From NCBI RefSeq assembly GCF_025909975.1, contig NZ_JAPCIO010000004.1:124001-188000 (forward strand): a stretch of 64,000 nt of DNA, read 5' to 3'. Position 1 is the first letter of the stretch, and the number at the start of each line of letters is the position of its first letter. The translations under genes and the position numbers were made by a program. The notes under the pieces are model-generated. The model was not told where the DNA came from, searched no databases, and was given only the letters and a program-made list of their open reading frames with translations. The stretch comes from Flavobacterium lacisediminis. Lineage in GTDB: Bacteria > Bacteroidota > Bacteroidia > Flavobacteriales > Flavobacteriaceae. This document shows positions 36,187 to 44,953 of the stretch, piece by piece.

Positions 36187-37215
36187 TTATTTAATCAGGA
36201 TTCCTTTGTATTTGTTGATGTTCTTTAAGGTCATTCCCGTTCCTCTTACAACGGCTCTTAAAGGATCTTCTGCGATGTAAACAGGTAAATCTGTTTTCAT
36301 TGAAATTCGTTTGTCTAAACCTCTTAACATCGAACCTCCACCTGCTAGGTAAATACCGGTGTTGTAAATATCGGCAGATAATTCGGGTGGTGTTTGTGAT
36401 AAGGTTTCCATAACCGCATCTTCAATACGTTGAATCGATTTGTCTAATGCTTTTGCAATTTCTCGGTACGATACATCAACACGTTTTGGTTTTCCGGTTA
36501 ATAAATCTCTTCCGTCAACTGCCATATCTTCTGGTGGACTATCTAAATCTTCAGTAGCAGCACCAATTTGAATTTTTACTTTTTCAGCGGTAGTTTCTCC
36601 AACAAATAAATTGTGTTGCGTTCTCATGTAGTAAATGATATCATTTGTGAAAACGTCTCCGGCAATTTTAACCGATTTATCACAAACAATTCCGCCTAAT
36701 GCAATAACCGCAATTTCTGTTGTTCCTCCACCTATATCCACAATCATGTTTCCTTTTGGTTGCATGATATCTAAACCGATACCAATTGCAGCCGCCATAG
36801 GTTCATGAATTAAGTATACTTCTTTACCATTAACACGCTCTGCTGATTCTTTTACCGCACGCATTTCCACTTCTGTAATTCCAGAAGGAATACAGATTAC
36901 CATACGAAGTGCTGGTGTGAATAATTTTTTCTTTAAAGCGGGAATACTTTTGATAAACATTTTAATCATCTGCTCTGAAGCATCAAAGTCAGCGATAACT
37001 CCATCTTTTAACGGACGAATGGTTTTGATGTTTTCATGAGTTTTACCTTGCATCATGTTGGCTTCCTTACCAACGGCAATAATTTTGCCCGTAATTCGGT
37101 CTCTGGCAACAATAGATGGACTGTCAATCACAACTTTATCGTTGTGAATGATTAGTGTATTTGCGGTACCAAGGTCGATAGCGATATCCTCGGTCATGAA
37201 ATCAAAAAATCCCAT
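36187..37215 (-). CDS. mreB: Rod shape-determining actin homologue MreB
   Basis: Cytoskeletal ATPase that guides side-wall synthesis; 342 residues, full length. Actin-fold motifs are IAIDLGTANTLI at the N terminus (phosphate 1), MVICIPSGITEVE, LIHEPMAAAIGIGL, MIVDIGGGTTEIAVI (phosphate 2) and GIYLAGGGSMLRGLD (adenosine). The amphipathic N terminus MGFFDFM probably contacts the membrane. It heads the operon mreB-mreC-mreD-mrdA-rodA, whose gaps are 10, 0, -4 and 0 bases. Confidence 0.97.
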   Translation of the reverse strand: MGFFDFMTEDIAIDLGTANTLIIHNDKVVIDSPSIVARDRITGKIIAVGKEANMMQGKTHENIKTIRPLKDGVIADFDASEQMIKMFIKSIPALKKKLFTPALRMVICIPSGITEVEMRAVKESAERVNGKEVYLIHEPMAAAIGIGLDIMQPKGNMIVDIGGGTTEIAVIALGGIVCDKSVKIAGDVFTNDIIYYMRTQHNLFVGETTAEKVKIQIGAATEDLDSPPEDMAVDGRDLLTGKPKRVDVSYREIAKALDKSIQRIEDAVMETLSQTPPELSADIYNTGIYLAGGGSMLRGLDKRISMKTDLPVYIAEDPLRAVVRGTGMTLKNINKYKGILIK

Positions 37216-37262
37216 AAGTAAGAGAAGGGTTTAGCGTTTTTTGTATAATAGTATTCAACTAG

Positions 37263-37296
37263 CAAAACTATGAAAATTATCTGATATATTTTCAAA
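37263..37296 (-). promoter_or_regulatory. Putative promoter of the mreB operon
   Basis: On the minus strand TAGTTTTG (37263-37270) is a perfect -7 element, and TTTG (37293-37296) lies 22 bp upstream of it, slightly wider than the usual 19-21. It follows directly after the purH terminator and is 48 bp from the mreB start. Confidence 0.55.
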
Positions 37297-37297
37297 T

Positions 37298-37335
37298 AAA
37301 AACGCATTAAAAAATAATATTTTAATGCGTTTTTA
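37298..37335 (-). terminator. Terminator after purH
   Basis: AACGCATTAAAA and TTTTAATGCGTT form a 12-bp or longer stem, extended by A and T runs on both sides. It sits 25 bp beyond the purH stop and separates purH from the mre operon. Confidence 0.85.
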
Positions 37336-37358
37336 AATTATGTGATTTTAAGTAAATT

Positions 37359-38891
37359 TTAGTGCTTAAAATGACGGATTCCTGTGAATACCATTGCCAT
37401 GTTATTGGCGTTGCAATAATTAATACTTAATTCGTCTTTTATAGAACCTCCTGGTTGAATCACAGCTGTAATTCCGGCTTTGTTTGCGATTTCTACACAG
37501 TCTGGGAAAGGGAAGAAAGCATCACTTGCCATTACAGCTCCTGTTAAATCAAACTCAAATGAAGTTGCTTTTTCAATTGCATGACGTAAAGCATCTACTC
37601 TTGAAGTTTGTCCGGTTCCAGAAGCACACAATTGTTTGTTTTTTGCAAATACAATCGTGTTTGATTTCGTGTGTTTGCAAATTTTCGAAGCAAATAATAA
37701 ATCTTCAATTTCTTCTGCTGTTGGAACAGCCGTTGTAACCGTTTTTAAATGGTCTTTAGAATCGGTAACATTGTCTTTATCTTGAACTAAAACACCGTTT
37801 AAACAAGTACGAACGGTTGTTTGTGGTAATTCTACTTCGTTTTGGATTAAGATAATTCTGTTTTTCTTTTCTTCTAAAATGTCAATTGCTTCTTGATCAT
37901 ATGCTGGAGCAATTACTACTTCGCAGAACAATTGGTTGATTTCATTCGCTGTAGCAACATCAATTTTTCCATTCGCAATTAAAACTCCTCCAAAAGCTGA
38001 AGTTGGGTCGCCTGCTAAAGCATCTAAATACGCTTCTTTCATGGTGTTTCTTGTAGCTAAACCACAAGCGTTATTGTGTTTTAAAATCGCGAAAGTTGGA
38101 TTGTCGTTTTTGAATTCGTTCATTAAATTCACAGCCGCATCAACGTCTAATAAGTTGTTGTATGACAATTCTTTTCCGTGAACTTTGGTAAACATTTTAT
38201 CGAAATCGCCATAGAAAAATCCTTTTTGATGTGGATTTTCACCATAACGCAATACATTTCCGTTTTGTTCGCTGATTTTTAAAACCGGTTCTTCAAAAAC
38301 TTGATTGAAGTAGTTAAAAATAGCCGAATCATAATGTGAAGAAACATTAAAAGCTCTTGAAGCTAATAATTTTCTGTTTTCTAAAGTAGTAGCGCCATTA
38401 TTTTCGGTATAGAAATTTAAAAATGGTGCATATTGTTCAACAGAAGGAACAATTACCGTGTCTTTGAAATTTTTAGCTGCTGCTCTAATTAACGAAATAC
38501 CACCGATATCGATTTTCTCGATAATATCTTGTTCGCTAGCGCCAGAAGCAACGGTTTTTTCAAACGGATACAAATCCACAATTACTAAATCGATTTGCGG
38601 AATGTTGAATTCTTTCATTTGTTCCACATCACCTGCGTGGTCTTGACGGTTTAAAATACCACCGAAGATTTTTGGATGCAACGTTTTTACTCTTCCGCCT
38701 AAAATTTCAGGAAAAGCCGTAATATCTTCTACAGCAACTACTGGAATGCCTAAATCTTTGATAAAAGTTTCAGTTCCGCCGGTAGAATAAATGGTTACAT
38801 TGTTTTGGTGAAGGGCTTTAACAATAGGTTCTAAACCGTTTTTGTCAAATACAGAAATCAATGCCGAAGCAATTTTTTTTGTTGTGTTCAT
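37359..38891 (-). CDS. purH: Bifunctional AICAR transformylase / IMP cyclohydrolase
   Basis: Catalyses the last two steps of purine nucleotide synthesis to IMP. With the start at 38891 it has 510 residues, the usual length. A longer frame to 38951 is rejected because the promoter lies at 38949-38980. The N-terminal cyclohydrolase domain contains YSTGGTETFIKDLGIPV and LGGRVKTLHPKIFGGIL; the transformylase domain contains LRYGENPHQKGFFY, LKHNNACGLA, SAFGGVLIANG and SDAFFPFPD. The leader of about 55 nt shows no riboswitch core that I can recognise. Confidence 0.96.
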   Translation of the reverse strand: MNTTKKIASALISVFDKNGLEPIVKALHQNNVTIYSTGGTETFIKDLGIPVVAVEDITAFPEILGGRVKTLHPKIFGGILNRQDHAGDVEQMKEFNIPQIDLVIVDLYPFEKTVASGASEQDIIEKIDIGGISLIRAAAKNFKDTVIVPSVEQYAPFLNFYTENNGATTLENRKLLASRAFNVSSHYDSAIFNYFNQVFEEPVLKISEQNGNVLRYGENPHQKGFFYGDFDKMFTKVHGKELSYNNLLDVDAAVNLMNEFKNDNPTFAILKHNNACGLATRNTMKEAYLDALAGDPTSAFGGVLIANGKIDVATANEINQLFCEVVIAPAYDQEAIDILEEKKNRIILIQNEVELPQTTVRTCLNGVLVQDKDNVTDSKDHLKTVTTAVPTAEEIEDLLFASKICKHTKSNTIVFAKNKQLCASGTGQTSRVDALRHAIEKATSFEFDLTGAVMASDAFFPFPDCVEIANKAGITAVIQPGGSIKDELSINYCNANNMAMVFTGIRHFKH

Positions 38892-38948
38892 GGTGTTGTG
38901 TTGTTGTATCTGAATAGGTCTCAGATAAATGTTGTTGTTTTCGTGGTG

Positions 38949-38980
38949 CAAAAGTAGGTATACTTCTTAAAATAGTCAAA
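38949..38980 (-). promoter_or_regulatory. Promoter of purH
   Basis: On the minus strand TTTG (38977-38980) and TACTTTTG (38949-38956) are separated by exactly 20 bp, a full match to the Bacteroidota promoter. It fixes the purH start downstream at 38891. Confidence 0.85.
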
Positions 38981-39010
38981 CTTTATTGTTTTATATTTTT
39001 TTGATTGTGT

Positions 39011-39035
39011 ACGCGAGTGTGACGCTCATGCTAGC
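39011..39035. repeat. Short GC-rich partly palindromic island
   Basis: A roughly 25-bp stretch (ACGCGAGTGTGACGCTC then ATGCTAGC) is far richer in G+C than the surrounding AT-rich spacer. GAGTG and CGCTC can pair across a 3-base loop with one G-T pair. It could be one copy of a dispersed intergenic repeat, but only one copy was noticed in this window. Confidence 0.35.
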
Positions 39036-39050
39036 AATTTTTTAAAAAGA

Positions 39051-39071
39051 AAACCACTTAAAAAGTGGTTT
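39051..39071 (-). terminator. Terminator after the HsdR-N gene
   Basis: AAACCACTT (39051-39059) pairs with AAGTGGTTT (39063-39071). On the minus strand the stem is followed by TTCTTTTT, adequate for termination of the gene ending at 39078. Confidence 0.7.
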
Positions 39072-39077
39072 ATTAAT

Positions 39078-40094
39078 TTATTTTTGAAAATATTGCATTG
39101 TAAAATCAAGCAGTTGTTTCTTTATTGCAACAATACTATCAATTCCGTTAACCTCATATTTTAAACCATTAAGCTCAATGAAGTATTTATTTTTTGAGCT
39201 AGTTATTTTACAAATAATTTTTTTGTTGTTGTCATCAACTAAGATATTAAAGCTATTTTTTTGGTCTCTATATGAAATTCTATCAGAATCAATTTCTTTT
39301 TTATGAATTAAGATAGTTTTTATTGCATGATATATTTTAAGTTCTTCAGCAGTAGTTATAACAATATTACCGTTCTTTGATTCCTCTTCAATTACTTTTG
39401 GAAGTGCATTTTGAATTGAATTTGAATTTATTAAAGTTCGCAATTTACTCTTTACTGTGTCAGTCATTCTTTTGCCTTGCATTCTATTAAAAATTGCTTT
39501 AATAAAATCGTCAGATGGGTCAGCTAGTTCTGAAGCAAAAGCATCAGTAAAGCCCTGTAAAAAATAAAATTCAGATGCTTCTTCTAATAATTCCTTAATA
39601 TCAATATTGTTTCTGTGAAATTTTGAAAGATTTTCGAAAAGAGAATCGTTTAATTCTGAAAAATCTAACACTAGAAAAGGTGTTACATTTAGATTTGTTT
39701 CTTTGTTTGATTCATCAGGACAATAAAATCGCCATTCAATACCGTTTGTCAAAATACCCAGTTTAGAACTTGGTGTATTGATAAAGTATCCGTTTAATTG
39801 TGACGCCTCTTTATCTGTTAGATTTTTACCATATTTTTTACACTCAACTAAAATCTCAGGATTTTTTCCTTTTATAATTAAACCAATATCAGCTTTGTCA
39901 TTTTTTTGTCCCCAACCTGCATTAATTTCTGTCAACATATCATCAAATCTGCTATAACCTAATGTTTCTATTATAGGTTCTATCAAATATTGTCTGGTTT
40001 GCGCTTCATTTGTACATTTCTCTTCAAGCTTTGAAAAATCAATTTTTGTTAGTGATTTTTTAATAGCAGTTGCAATTTGTTTGTTGGTAGGCAT
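39078..40094 (-). CDS. Orphan HsdR N-terminal-type nuclease protein
   Basis: A 338-residue protein whose first 160 residues match the N-terminal nuclease domain of type I restriction R subunits. The PD-(D/E)xK site is visible as Asp69 in NDKADIGL and Glu84-Cys-Lys86 in ILVECKK, followed by KEASQLNGYF and LGILTNGIEWRFY. There is no helicase region. A helical middle part is followed by a small C-terminal domain (about 245-338; HAIKTILIHKKEIDSDRISYRD). No methyltransferase or specificity gene is nearby, so classical restriction is unlikely. A TAACTTTG -7 element lies 38 bp upstream and a terminator follows, making it a single-gene unit; possibly horizontally acquired. Confidence 0.82.
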   Translation of the reverse strand: MPTNKQIATAIKKSLTKIDFSKLEEKCTNEAQTRQYLIEPIIETLGYSRFDDMLTEINAGWGQKNDKADIGLIIKGKNPEILVECKKYGKNLTDKEASQLNGYFINTPSSKLGILTNGIEWRFYCPDESNKETNLNVTPFLVLDFSELNDSLFENLSKFHRNNIDIKELLEEASEFYFLQGFTDAFASELADPSDDFIKAIFNRMQGKRMTDTVKSKLRTLINSNSIQNALPKVIEEESKNGNIVITTAEELKIYHAIKTILIHKKEIDSDRISYRDQKNSFNILVDDNNKKIICKITSSKNKYFIELNGLKYEVNGIDSIVAIKKQLLDFTMQYFQK

Positions 40095-40131
40095 AGTAGA
40101 ATTTTTTAGTAATTTTCTTATTGTTTGAAAC

Positions 40132-40139
40132 CAAAGTTA
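40132..40139 (-). promoter_or_regulatory. Promoter -7 element of the HsdR-N gene
   Basis: The minus strand reads TAACTTTG, a perfect TAnnTTTG match, 38 bp before the start codon. The -33 region is AT-rich without a clear TTTG. Confidence 0.5.
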
Positions 40140-40272
40140 ATTATTTTTTGAATAAAATAAATACGTATTTCCGTAAAATTGAAAATTAAAACATATTTAT
40201 CAAATATAAATAAATTCCCCTCAATTGTAACATTTTCACTCATTGCTCTACTTATAGTTATAGCTCAATATT

Positions 40273-41523
40273 ATGCTTTTATATTTACGATTACTTTCAG
40301 AAAGTTTCAGTTTTGCCATTAACGCGTTGCGCAACAATAAATTGCGTACGCTTTTGTCGTTGTTAGGTGTTACCATTGGTATTTTTTCCATTATTGCGGT
40401 GTTGGCTGCGGTAGATTCTATGGATAAAAAAATCAAAGAAGATTTGAGTGATATGGATATGAATACCGTGTATTTAATCCGTTTTTCATTCGGGCCTTCT
40501 GAAGTGCCTCGTTGGAAAAGACAACAATTTCCAGATGTTACCTATGAAGAATACGAGCATTTAAGACGATCAGTAAACGGAATTGATAAAATGTCGTTTA
40601 ATCTTTTTACGCGTAACGAAAACATAAAATACGATTCTAAAACGGTGAATTCAATTCGTGTAAAACCGTCAACTTCTGAGTTTTTTGATATTGAACCAGT
40701 TAAAATCGATAAAGGACGTTTGTTCAACGAATCGGAATCCAATTCAGGAAGTCCAGTTATCGTAATTGGAAGTGAAGTGGCTACAGGTTTGTTTGAAAAT
40801 AGTGACCCTATCGGAAAAAAAGTGCGTTTGTATGGTCAAAAGTTTACTGTTATTGGTGTATTGAAAAAACAAGGTCAAGGAATGTTTGGTGATAGTTCAG
40901 ATATTGCGGTGTTTTTTCCAGTGAATTTCTTAAGAAAAATGTATGGTGATAATAGTGATATGTTAACGCCAGCTATTTTAATAAAACCTGAAAAAGGAAT
41001 TGATATTGATGAATTTAAAGCCGAGTTGTCTCAAAAACTAAGAGCTTTTAGAGGTGTGAAAACAGGTGAAATTGATAATTTCTTCCTAAATGTATTGTCT
41101 GGATTCACCGATTTTATTGATAACATCATAGGTCAAATGAATATGATAGGTTGGATTATCAGCGCGTTTTCGCTTTTAGTGGGAGGATTTGGTATCGCCA
41201 ATATTATGTTCGTATCGGTTAAAGAGAGAACGAACTTAATCGGAATTCAAAAAGCATTAGGAGCTAAAAATAAATTCATTTTGTTTCAATTCTTATTTGA
41301 AGCTATTATTTTATCATTAATTGGTGGAATGGTAGGTATGTTTTTAGTTTGGATTATTGCTATCGGACTTTCGGCAGCCCTTGATTTCGAATTTGTTTTA
41401 AGCGCTTCAAACATGTTATTAGGTTCAGGATTAGCAGCTTTTATCGGATTAATTTCCGGAATTATTCCTGCTATTTCGGCTTCAAAATTAGATCCTGTAG
41501 AAGCCATTAGAAGCGGAATGTAA
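40273..41523 (+). CDS. MacB/FtsX-type ABC transporter permease
   Basis: A 416-residue type VII ABC permease. An N-terminal membrane helix (NKLRTLLSLLGVTIGIFSIIAVLA) is followed by a large periplasmic MacB-PCD domain (about 50-270; DIEPVKIDKGRLFNE, VIVIGSEVATGLF, PIGKKVRLYGQKFTVIGVL), then an FtsX domain with three helices. KERTNLIGIQKALGAK is the usual coupling segment that contacts the ATPase. No ATP-binding subunit is adjacent, so it must pair with one encoded elsewhere. Such systems export peptides, lipoproteins or drugs, or transmit force across the envelope; the substrate cannot be inferred here. Confidence 0.9.
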   Translation: MLLYLRLLSESFSFAINALRNNKLRTLLSLLGVTIGIFSIIAVLAAVDSMDKKIKEDLSDMDMNTVYLIRFSFGPSEVPRWKRQQFPDVTYEEYEHLRRSVNGIDKMSFNLFTRNENIKYDSKTVNSIRVKPSTSEFFDIEPVKIDKGRLFNESESNSGSPVIVIGSEVATGLFENSDPIGKKVRLYGQKFTVIGVLKKQGQGMFGDSSDIAVFFPVNFLRKMYGDNSDMLTPAILIKPEKGIDIDEFKAELSQKLRAFRGVKTGEIDNFFLNVLSGFTDFIDNIIGQMNMIGWIISAFSLLVGGFGIANIMFVSVKERTNLIGIQKALGAKNKFILFQFLFEAIILSLIGGMVGMFLVWIIAIGLSAALDFEFVLSASNMLLGSGLAAFIGLISGIIPAISASKLDPVEAIRSGM

Positions 41524-41551
41524 TTTGTGGCAATAAGTGACAATCATTTTG

Positions 41552-41559
41552 TAAATTTG
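41552..41559 (+). promoter_or_regulatory. Possible -7 element for the TonB-dependent receptor gene
   Basis: TAAATTTG is a perfect TAnnTTTG match 32 bp upstream of the start codon. The nearest TTTG is 24 bp further up (41524-41527), wider than usual. Confidence 0.45.
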
Positions 41560-41591
41560 TACACACTAATTATTAAAACATTTCGGAAAAA

Positions 41592-44000
41592 ATGCTTAAG
41601 CAATTATTACTCATTATATTTTTTGGATACACAACTACGTTTTTTTCTCAAACAATAACCATAAAAGACAAAGAATCAGGTGAGCCATTAGAATCGGTTA
41701 CGCTTGCTTCCGAGGATAAGAAAGTCTACGTTGTTACAAATAACAAAGGTCAGGCTGATGTTTCTGATTTTGTTGGGTTTAATAAAATTATCATCCAATC
41801 TTTTGGATATGAAACTCAAATTGTGAGTTATAATCAATTGGAATTAGCTTCTTTTCAGTTGAATTTAACAGCTTCCTTATTGGCAATGGATGAAATAATT
41901 GTTTCTGCAAATCGTTGGAAACAAAATACTCGAGATATTCCAGTAAAAATCACCTCTATTTCTAAGAAAGATATCCAATTGCAAAATCCGCAAACGGCTG
42001 CCGATTTATTAACGGTTTCTGGTAAAGTGTTTATGCAAAAAAGTCAGCAGGGTGGTGGAAGTCCTATGATTCGTGGTTTTGCTACTAATCGTTTGCTCTA
42101 TGCTATTGATGGTGTGCGAATGAATACCGCAATTTTTAGAGGTGGAAATATTCAAAATGTCATTTCGTTAGATCCATTTGCTATTGAAAAATCAGAGGTT
42201 TTATTTGGACCAAGTTCTGTTATTTACGGAAGTGATGCTATTGGTGGTGTAATGAGTTTTCAAACCTTAACACCACAATTTACAACGGAAGAAAAACCGT
42301 TTGTTTCAGGAAGTGCTTTTACAAGATACTCTTCTGCTAACAACGAAAAAACCGGACATTTTGATGCTAATGTAGGTTGGAAAAAATGGGCTTCGGTTAC
42401 GAGTATCAGTTCTAATGATTTTGGCGATTTAAAAATGGGAAGTCATGGTCCAGATGAATATTTACGACAATTTTATGTAAAGCGAATAAATGGAGTTGAT
42501 GTGGTAGTGACTAATGATGATCCATTAGTGCAAAAACCAACGGCTTATTCTCAAATTAATTTGATGCAAAAAGTGCGTTTTCAACCTAATGAAAAATGGG
42601 ATTTTCAATATGGTTTTCATTTTTCGGAAACATCTAGTTATTCAAGATACGATAGGCATATTCGTTATACCAATTCAGGAATGCCACGTTATGGCGAATT
42701 TGATTACGGTCCGCAAAAATGGATTATGAATAATTTGTCAATTTCGAATATGCAAGCTACGAAAGCGTATGATGAACTTTCTATTCGTGTGGCGCATCAG
42801 TTTTTTGAGGAAAGTAGAATCAGCCGCAATTTTAATAATCCAAATCGTGCCATTCGTACCGAAAAAGTAAATGCAGTTTCTGTAAATGCTGATTTTACTA
42901 AGAAAACGAGTGATAAAAACTCCCTTTTTTATGGATTGGAATATGTAATGAACGACGTAAATTCAGAGGGGATTGATGAGAATATTGTTGCAGGAACAAG
43001 TCAAACAGGACCTGCTCGATATCCACAATCAAAGTGGAATTCGTATGGTGTTTATGTAAATGATCAATATAAATTTTCTGAAAAAACGTTGCTTCAAGCG
43101 GGATTGAGATACAATCAGTTTGTATTAGATGCTGATTTTGATACTACTTTTTATCCGTTTCCTTTTACCGAAGCAAAAATTAATGATGGTGCTTTAACTG
43201 GAAGTTTAGGTTTGGTATATCGTCCAACAGCGAAATGGGTGATTAGTTCGAATGTAGCAACTGCTTTCCGTTCTCCTAATGTGGATGATTTAGGAAAAGT
43301 GTTTGATTCAGAACCAGGTTCGGTAGTTGTTCCTAATCCAGATTTAAAGGCAGAATATGCATATAACGTAGATTTGAATGTAGCTAAATTATTTGGTAAA
43401 AATGTAAAAGTAGATGTTTCTACTTATTATACTTTACTAGAAAATGCTATGGTAAGAAGAGATTTTACTTTGAATGGCGCTACCGAAATTATCTACGAAG
43501 GCGAATTGAGTAATGTACAAGCCATTCAAAACGCAGCCAATGCAAAAGTATACGGAATTCAAGCCGGAATTGAAGTAAAATCAGCAACAGGGTTTTATTT
43601 CCATGGCGATTTGAATTATCAAAAAGGAGAAGAGGAATTGGATAATGGCGATAAAAGTCCGTCTCGTCATGCTGCGCCATTTTTTGGTGTAGGTCGTTTG
43701 GGATATGCTAATTCAAAATTAGATTTACAATTGAATGCGCAATTTAGCGATGAAGTTTCATATGATAATTTAGCCGAAGAAGAAAAAGGAAAACCTGAAA
43801 TTTATGCCATTGATGGTAATGGAAATCCGTATTCTCCAAGTTGGTATACCTTAAATTTAAAATCGATGTATAAGCTTAATGAATCATTTACCGTTACGGC
43901 AGGTTTAGAAAATATAACGGACCAACGTTATCGTCCTTACAGTTCCGGAATTGTAGCGCCAGGAAAGAATTTTGTTTTGGCTTTGCGAGCTAAGTTTTAA
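41592..44000 (+). CDS. TonB-dependent outer-membrane receptor, haem/hemoglobin-like
   Basis: An 802-residue outer-membrane receptor. A signal peptide (cut near TTFFSQ) precedes a carboxypeptidase-regulatory-like beta-sandwich (about 20-95), then the plug with SANRWKQNTRDIPVKI as the region after the TonB box. GGGSPMIRGFATNRLLYAIDGVRMNTAIFRGGN-type plug sequence and GPSSVIYGSDAIGGVM resemble those of haem and hemoglobin receptors, although no FRAP/NPNL haem ligand motif was verified beyond TAFRSPNVDD and VVPNPDLKAEY. The barrel ends in Phe (LALRAKF), as required for outer-membrane assembly. The iron/haem role is inference. A bidirectional terminator follows. Confidence 0.88.
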   Translation: MLKQLLLIIFFGYTTTFFSQTITIKDKESGEPLESVTLASEDKKVYVVTNNKGQADVSDFVGFNKIIIQSFGYETQIVSYNQLELASFQLNLTASLLAMDEIIVSANRWKQNTRDIPVKITSISKKDIQLQNPQTAADLLTVSGKVFMQKSQQGGGSPMIRGFATNRLLYAIDGVRMNTAIFRGGNIQNVISLDPFAIEKSEVLFGPSSVIYGSDAIGGVMSFQTLTPQFTTEEKPFVSGSAFTRYSSANNEKTGHFDANVGWKKWASVTSISSNDFGDLKMGSHGPDEYLRQFYVKRINGVDVVVTNDDPLVQKPTAYSQINLMQKVRFQPNEKWDFQYGFHFSETSSYSRYDRHIRYTNSGMPRYGEFDYGPQKWIMNNLSISNMQATKAYDELSIRVAHQFFEESRISRNFNNPNRAIRTEKVNAVSVNADFTKKTSDKNSLFYGLEYVMNDVNSEGIDENIVAGTSQTGPARYPQSKWNSYGVYVNDQYKFSEKTLLQAGLRYNQFVLDADFDTTFYPFPFTEAKINDGALTGSLGLVYRPTAKWVISSNVATAFRSPNVDDLGKVFDSEPGSVVVPNPDLKAEYAYNVDLNVAKLFGKNVKVDVSTYYTLLENAMVRRDFTLNGATEIIYEGELSNVQAIQNAANAKVYGIQAGIEVKSATGFYFHGDLNYQKGEEELDNGDKSPSRHAAPFFGVGRLGYANSKLDLQLNAQFSDEVSYDNLAEEEKGKPEIYAIDGNGNPYSPSWYTLNLKSMYKLNESFTVTAGLENITDQRYRPYSSGIVAPGKNFVLALRAKF

Positions 44001-44004
44001 GCAT

Positions 44005-44038
44005 AAAAAAATCCCGATATCACTATCGGGATTTTTTG
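44005..44038. terminator. Bidirectional terminator between the receptor gene and accD
   Basis: ATCCCGATA (44011-44019) pairs with TATCGGGAT (44024-44032) around TCAC, with seven A before and six T after. The stem core resembles that of the terminator at 30268-30290 (ATCCCGAT). Confidence 0.92.
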
Positions 44039-44040
44039 TT

Positions 44041-44895
44041 TTATCTGATTTCTTGATTTTGAATTAAATCTAAATACAAGTTAATTTTGTTTTTCAACTC
44101 TTTTCTGTGAGCGATGAAATCTAAAAATCCATGCTCTAATAAGAATTCTGAAGTTTGAAACCCTTCTGGTAAATCTTTACCTGTTGTATCTCTTACAATA
44201 CGTGGTCCTGCGAATCCAATTAAAGCTCCAGGTTCTCCAATATTGATATCTCCAAGCATTGCGTAAGAAGCTGTTGTTCCACCCGTTGTTGGGTCAGTAC
44301 ACAATGAAATGTATGGAATTTTTTCTTCTGCTAATTGTGCTAATTTAGCTGATGTTTTAGCTAACTGCATTAACGAGTAAGCGGCTTCCATCATACGTGC
44401 TCCACCTGATTTAGAAATCAATACAAATGGCACTTTGTTTTTGATAGAATAATCGATAGCTCTTGCAATTTTTTCACCTACTACAGCTCCCATAGAACCA
44501 CCAATAAAAGCGAAATCCATACAAGAAACAACTAATTCTTTTCCTTTTGATTTTCCTACACCCGTACGGATGGCATCTTTCAATTTGGTTTTGTCCATTA
44601 CATCTTTTAAACGATCACTATATTTTTTAGTGTCTTCAAATTTTAATGGGTCTTTAGAAGTTAAATTAGCATCTAACTCTTTGAATTCGTTATTATCGAA
44701 TAAAATTTCGAAATATTCTTTACTACCAATTCTAACATGAAAATCATCTTCTGGACTAACCCATAAGTTTCTTGCTAATTCATCAGTATCAACAATTTTT
44801 CCTGTTGGTGATTTATACCATAAGCCTTTAGGAACATCTTTTTTGTCCTCAGTAGCTGTTGTAATTCCTTTTTCTTTTCTTTTAAACCAAGCCAT
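44041..44895 (-). CDS. accD: Acetyl-CoA carboxylase carboxyltransferase subunit beta, lacking the zinc ribbon
   Basis: Beta half of the carboxyltransferase that makes malonyl-CoA for fatty acid synthesis. The start is placed at the ATG at 44895 ([10 protein letters not shown], the usual AccD beginning), giving 284 residues; a longer frame only adds residues from an AT-rich spacer. Crotonase-fold motifs are visible: [55 protein letters not shown] and [12 protein letters not shown]. In the segment [19 protein letters not shown] none of the four zinc-binding cysteines of E. coli AccD is present. It follows fbaA by 58 bp. Confidence 0.94.
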   Translation of the reverse strand: MAWFKRKEKGITTATEDKKDVPKGLWYKSPTGKIVDTDELARNLWVSPEDDFHVRIGSKEYFEILFDNNEFKELDANLTSKDPLKFEDTKKYSDRLKDVMDKTKLKDAIRTGVGKSKGKELVVSCMDFAFIGGSMGAVVGEKIARAIDYSIKNKVPFVLISKSGGARMMEAAYSLMQLAKTSAKLAQLAEEKIPYISLCTDPTTGGTTASYAMLGDINIGEPGALIGFAGPRIVRDTTGKDLPEGFQTSEFLLEHGFLDFIAHRKELKNKINLYLDLIQNQEIR

Positions 44896-44915
44896 AATTT
44901 TAATGGATAATGAAT

Positions 44916-44953
44916 AATTGACAATTACATAATTATCAATTATCAATTGTTAA
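44916..44953. repeat. AT-rich imperfect inverted repeat between fbaA and accD
   Basis: AATTGACAATTA (44916-44927) and TAATTATCAATT (44930-44941) form an inverted repeat with one mismatch, followed by a further CAATTGTTAATTA. It lies in the spacer between fbaA and accD and may form a weak stem in the shared transcript. Confidence 0.5.

Noticed and set aside
38892..38948. A purine riboswitch in the purH leader
   Set aside because: The leader of about 55 nt is too short and shows none of the conserved purine aptamer core or three-way junction.
39078..40094. A complete type I restriction-modification system
   Set aside because: There is no helicase part, no methyltransferase and no specificity gene within the window; only the nuclease-type N-terminal domain is present.
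40273..44000. A full ABC transporter plus receptor import system
   Set aside because: The permease is of the MacB/FtsX type, which does not import, and no ATPase or binding protein gene is adjacent; the receptor has its own promoter element.
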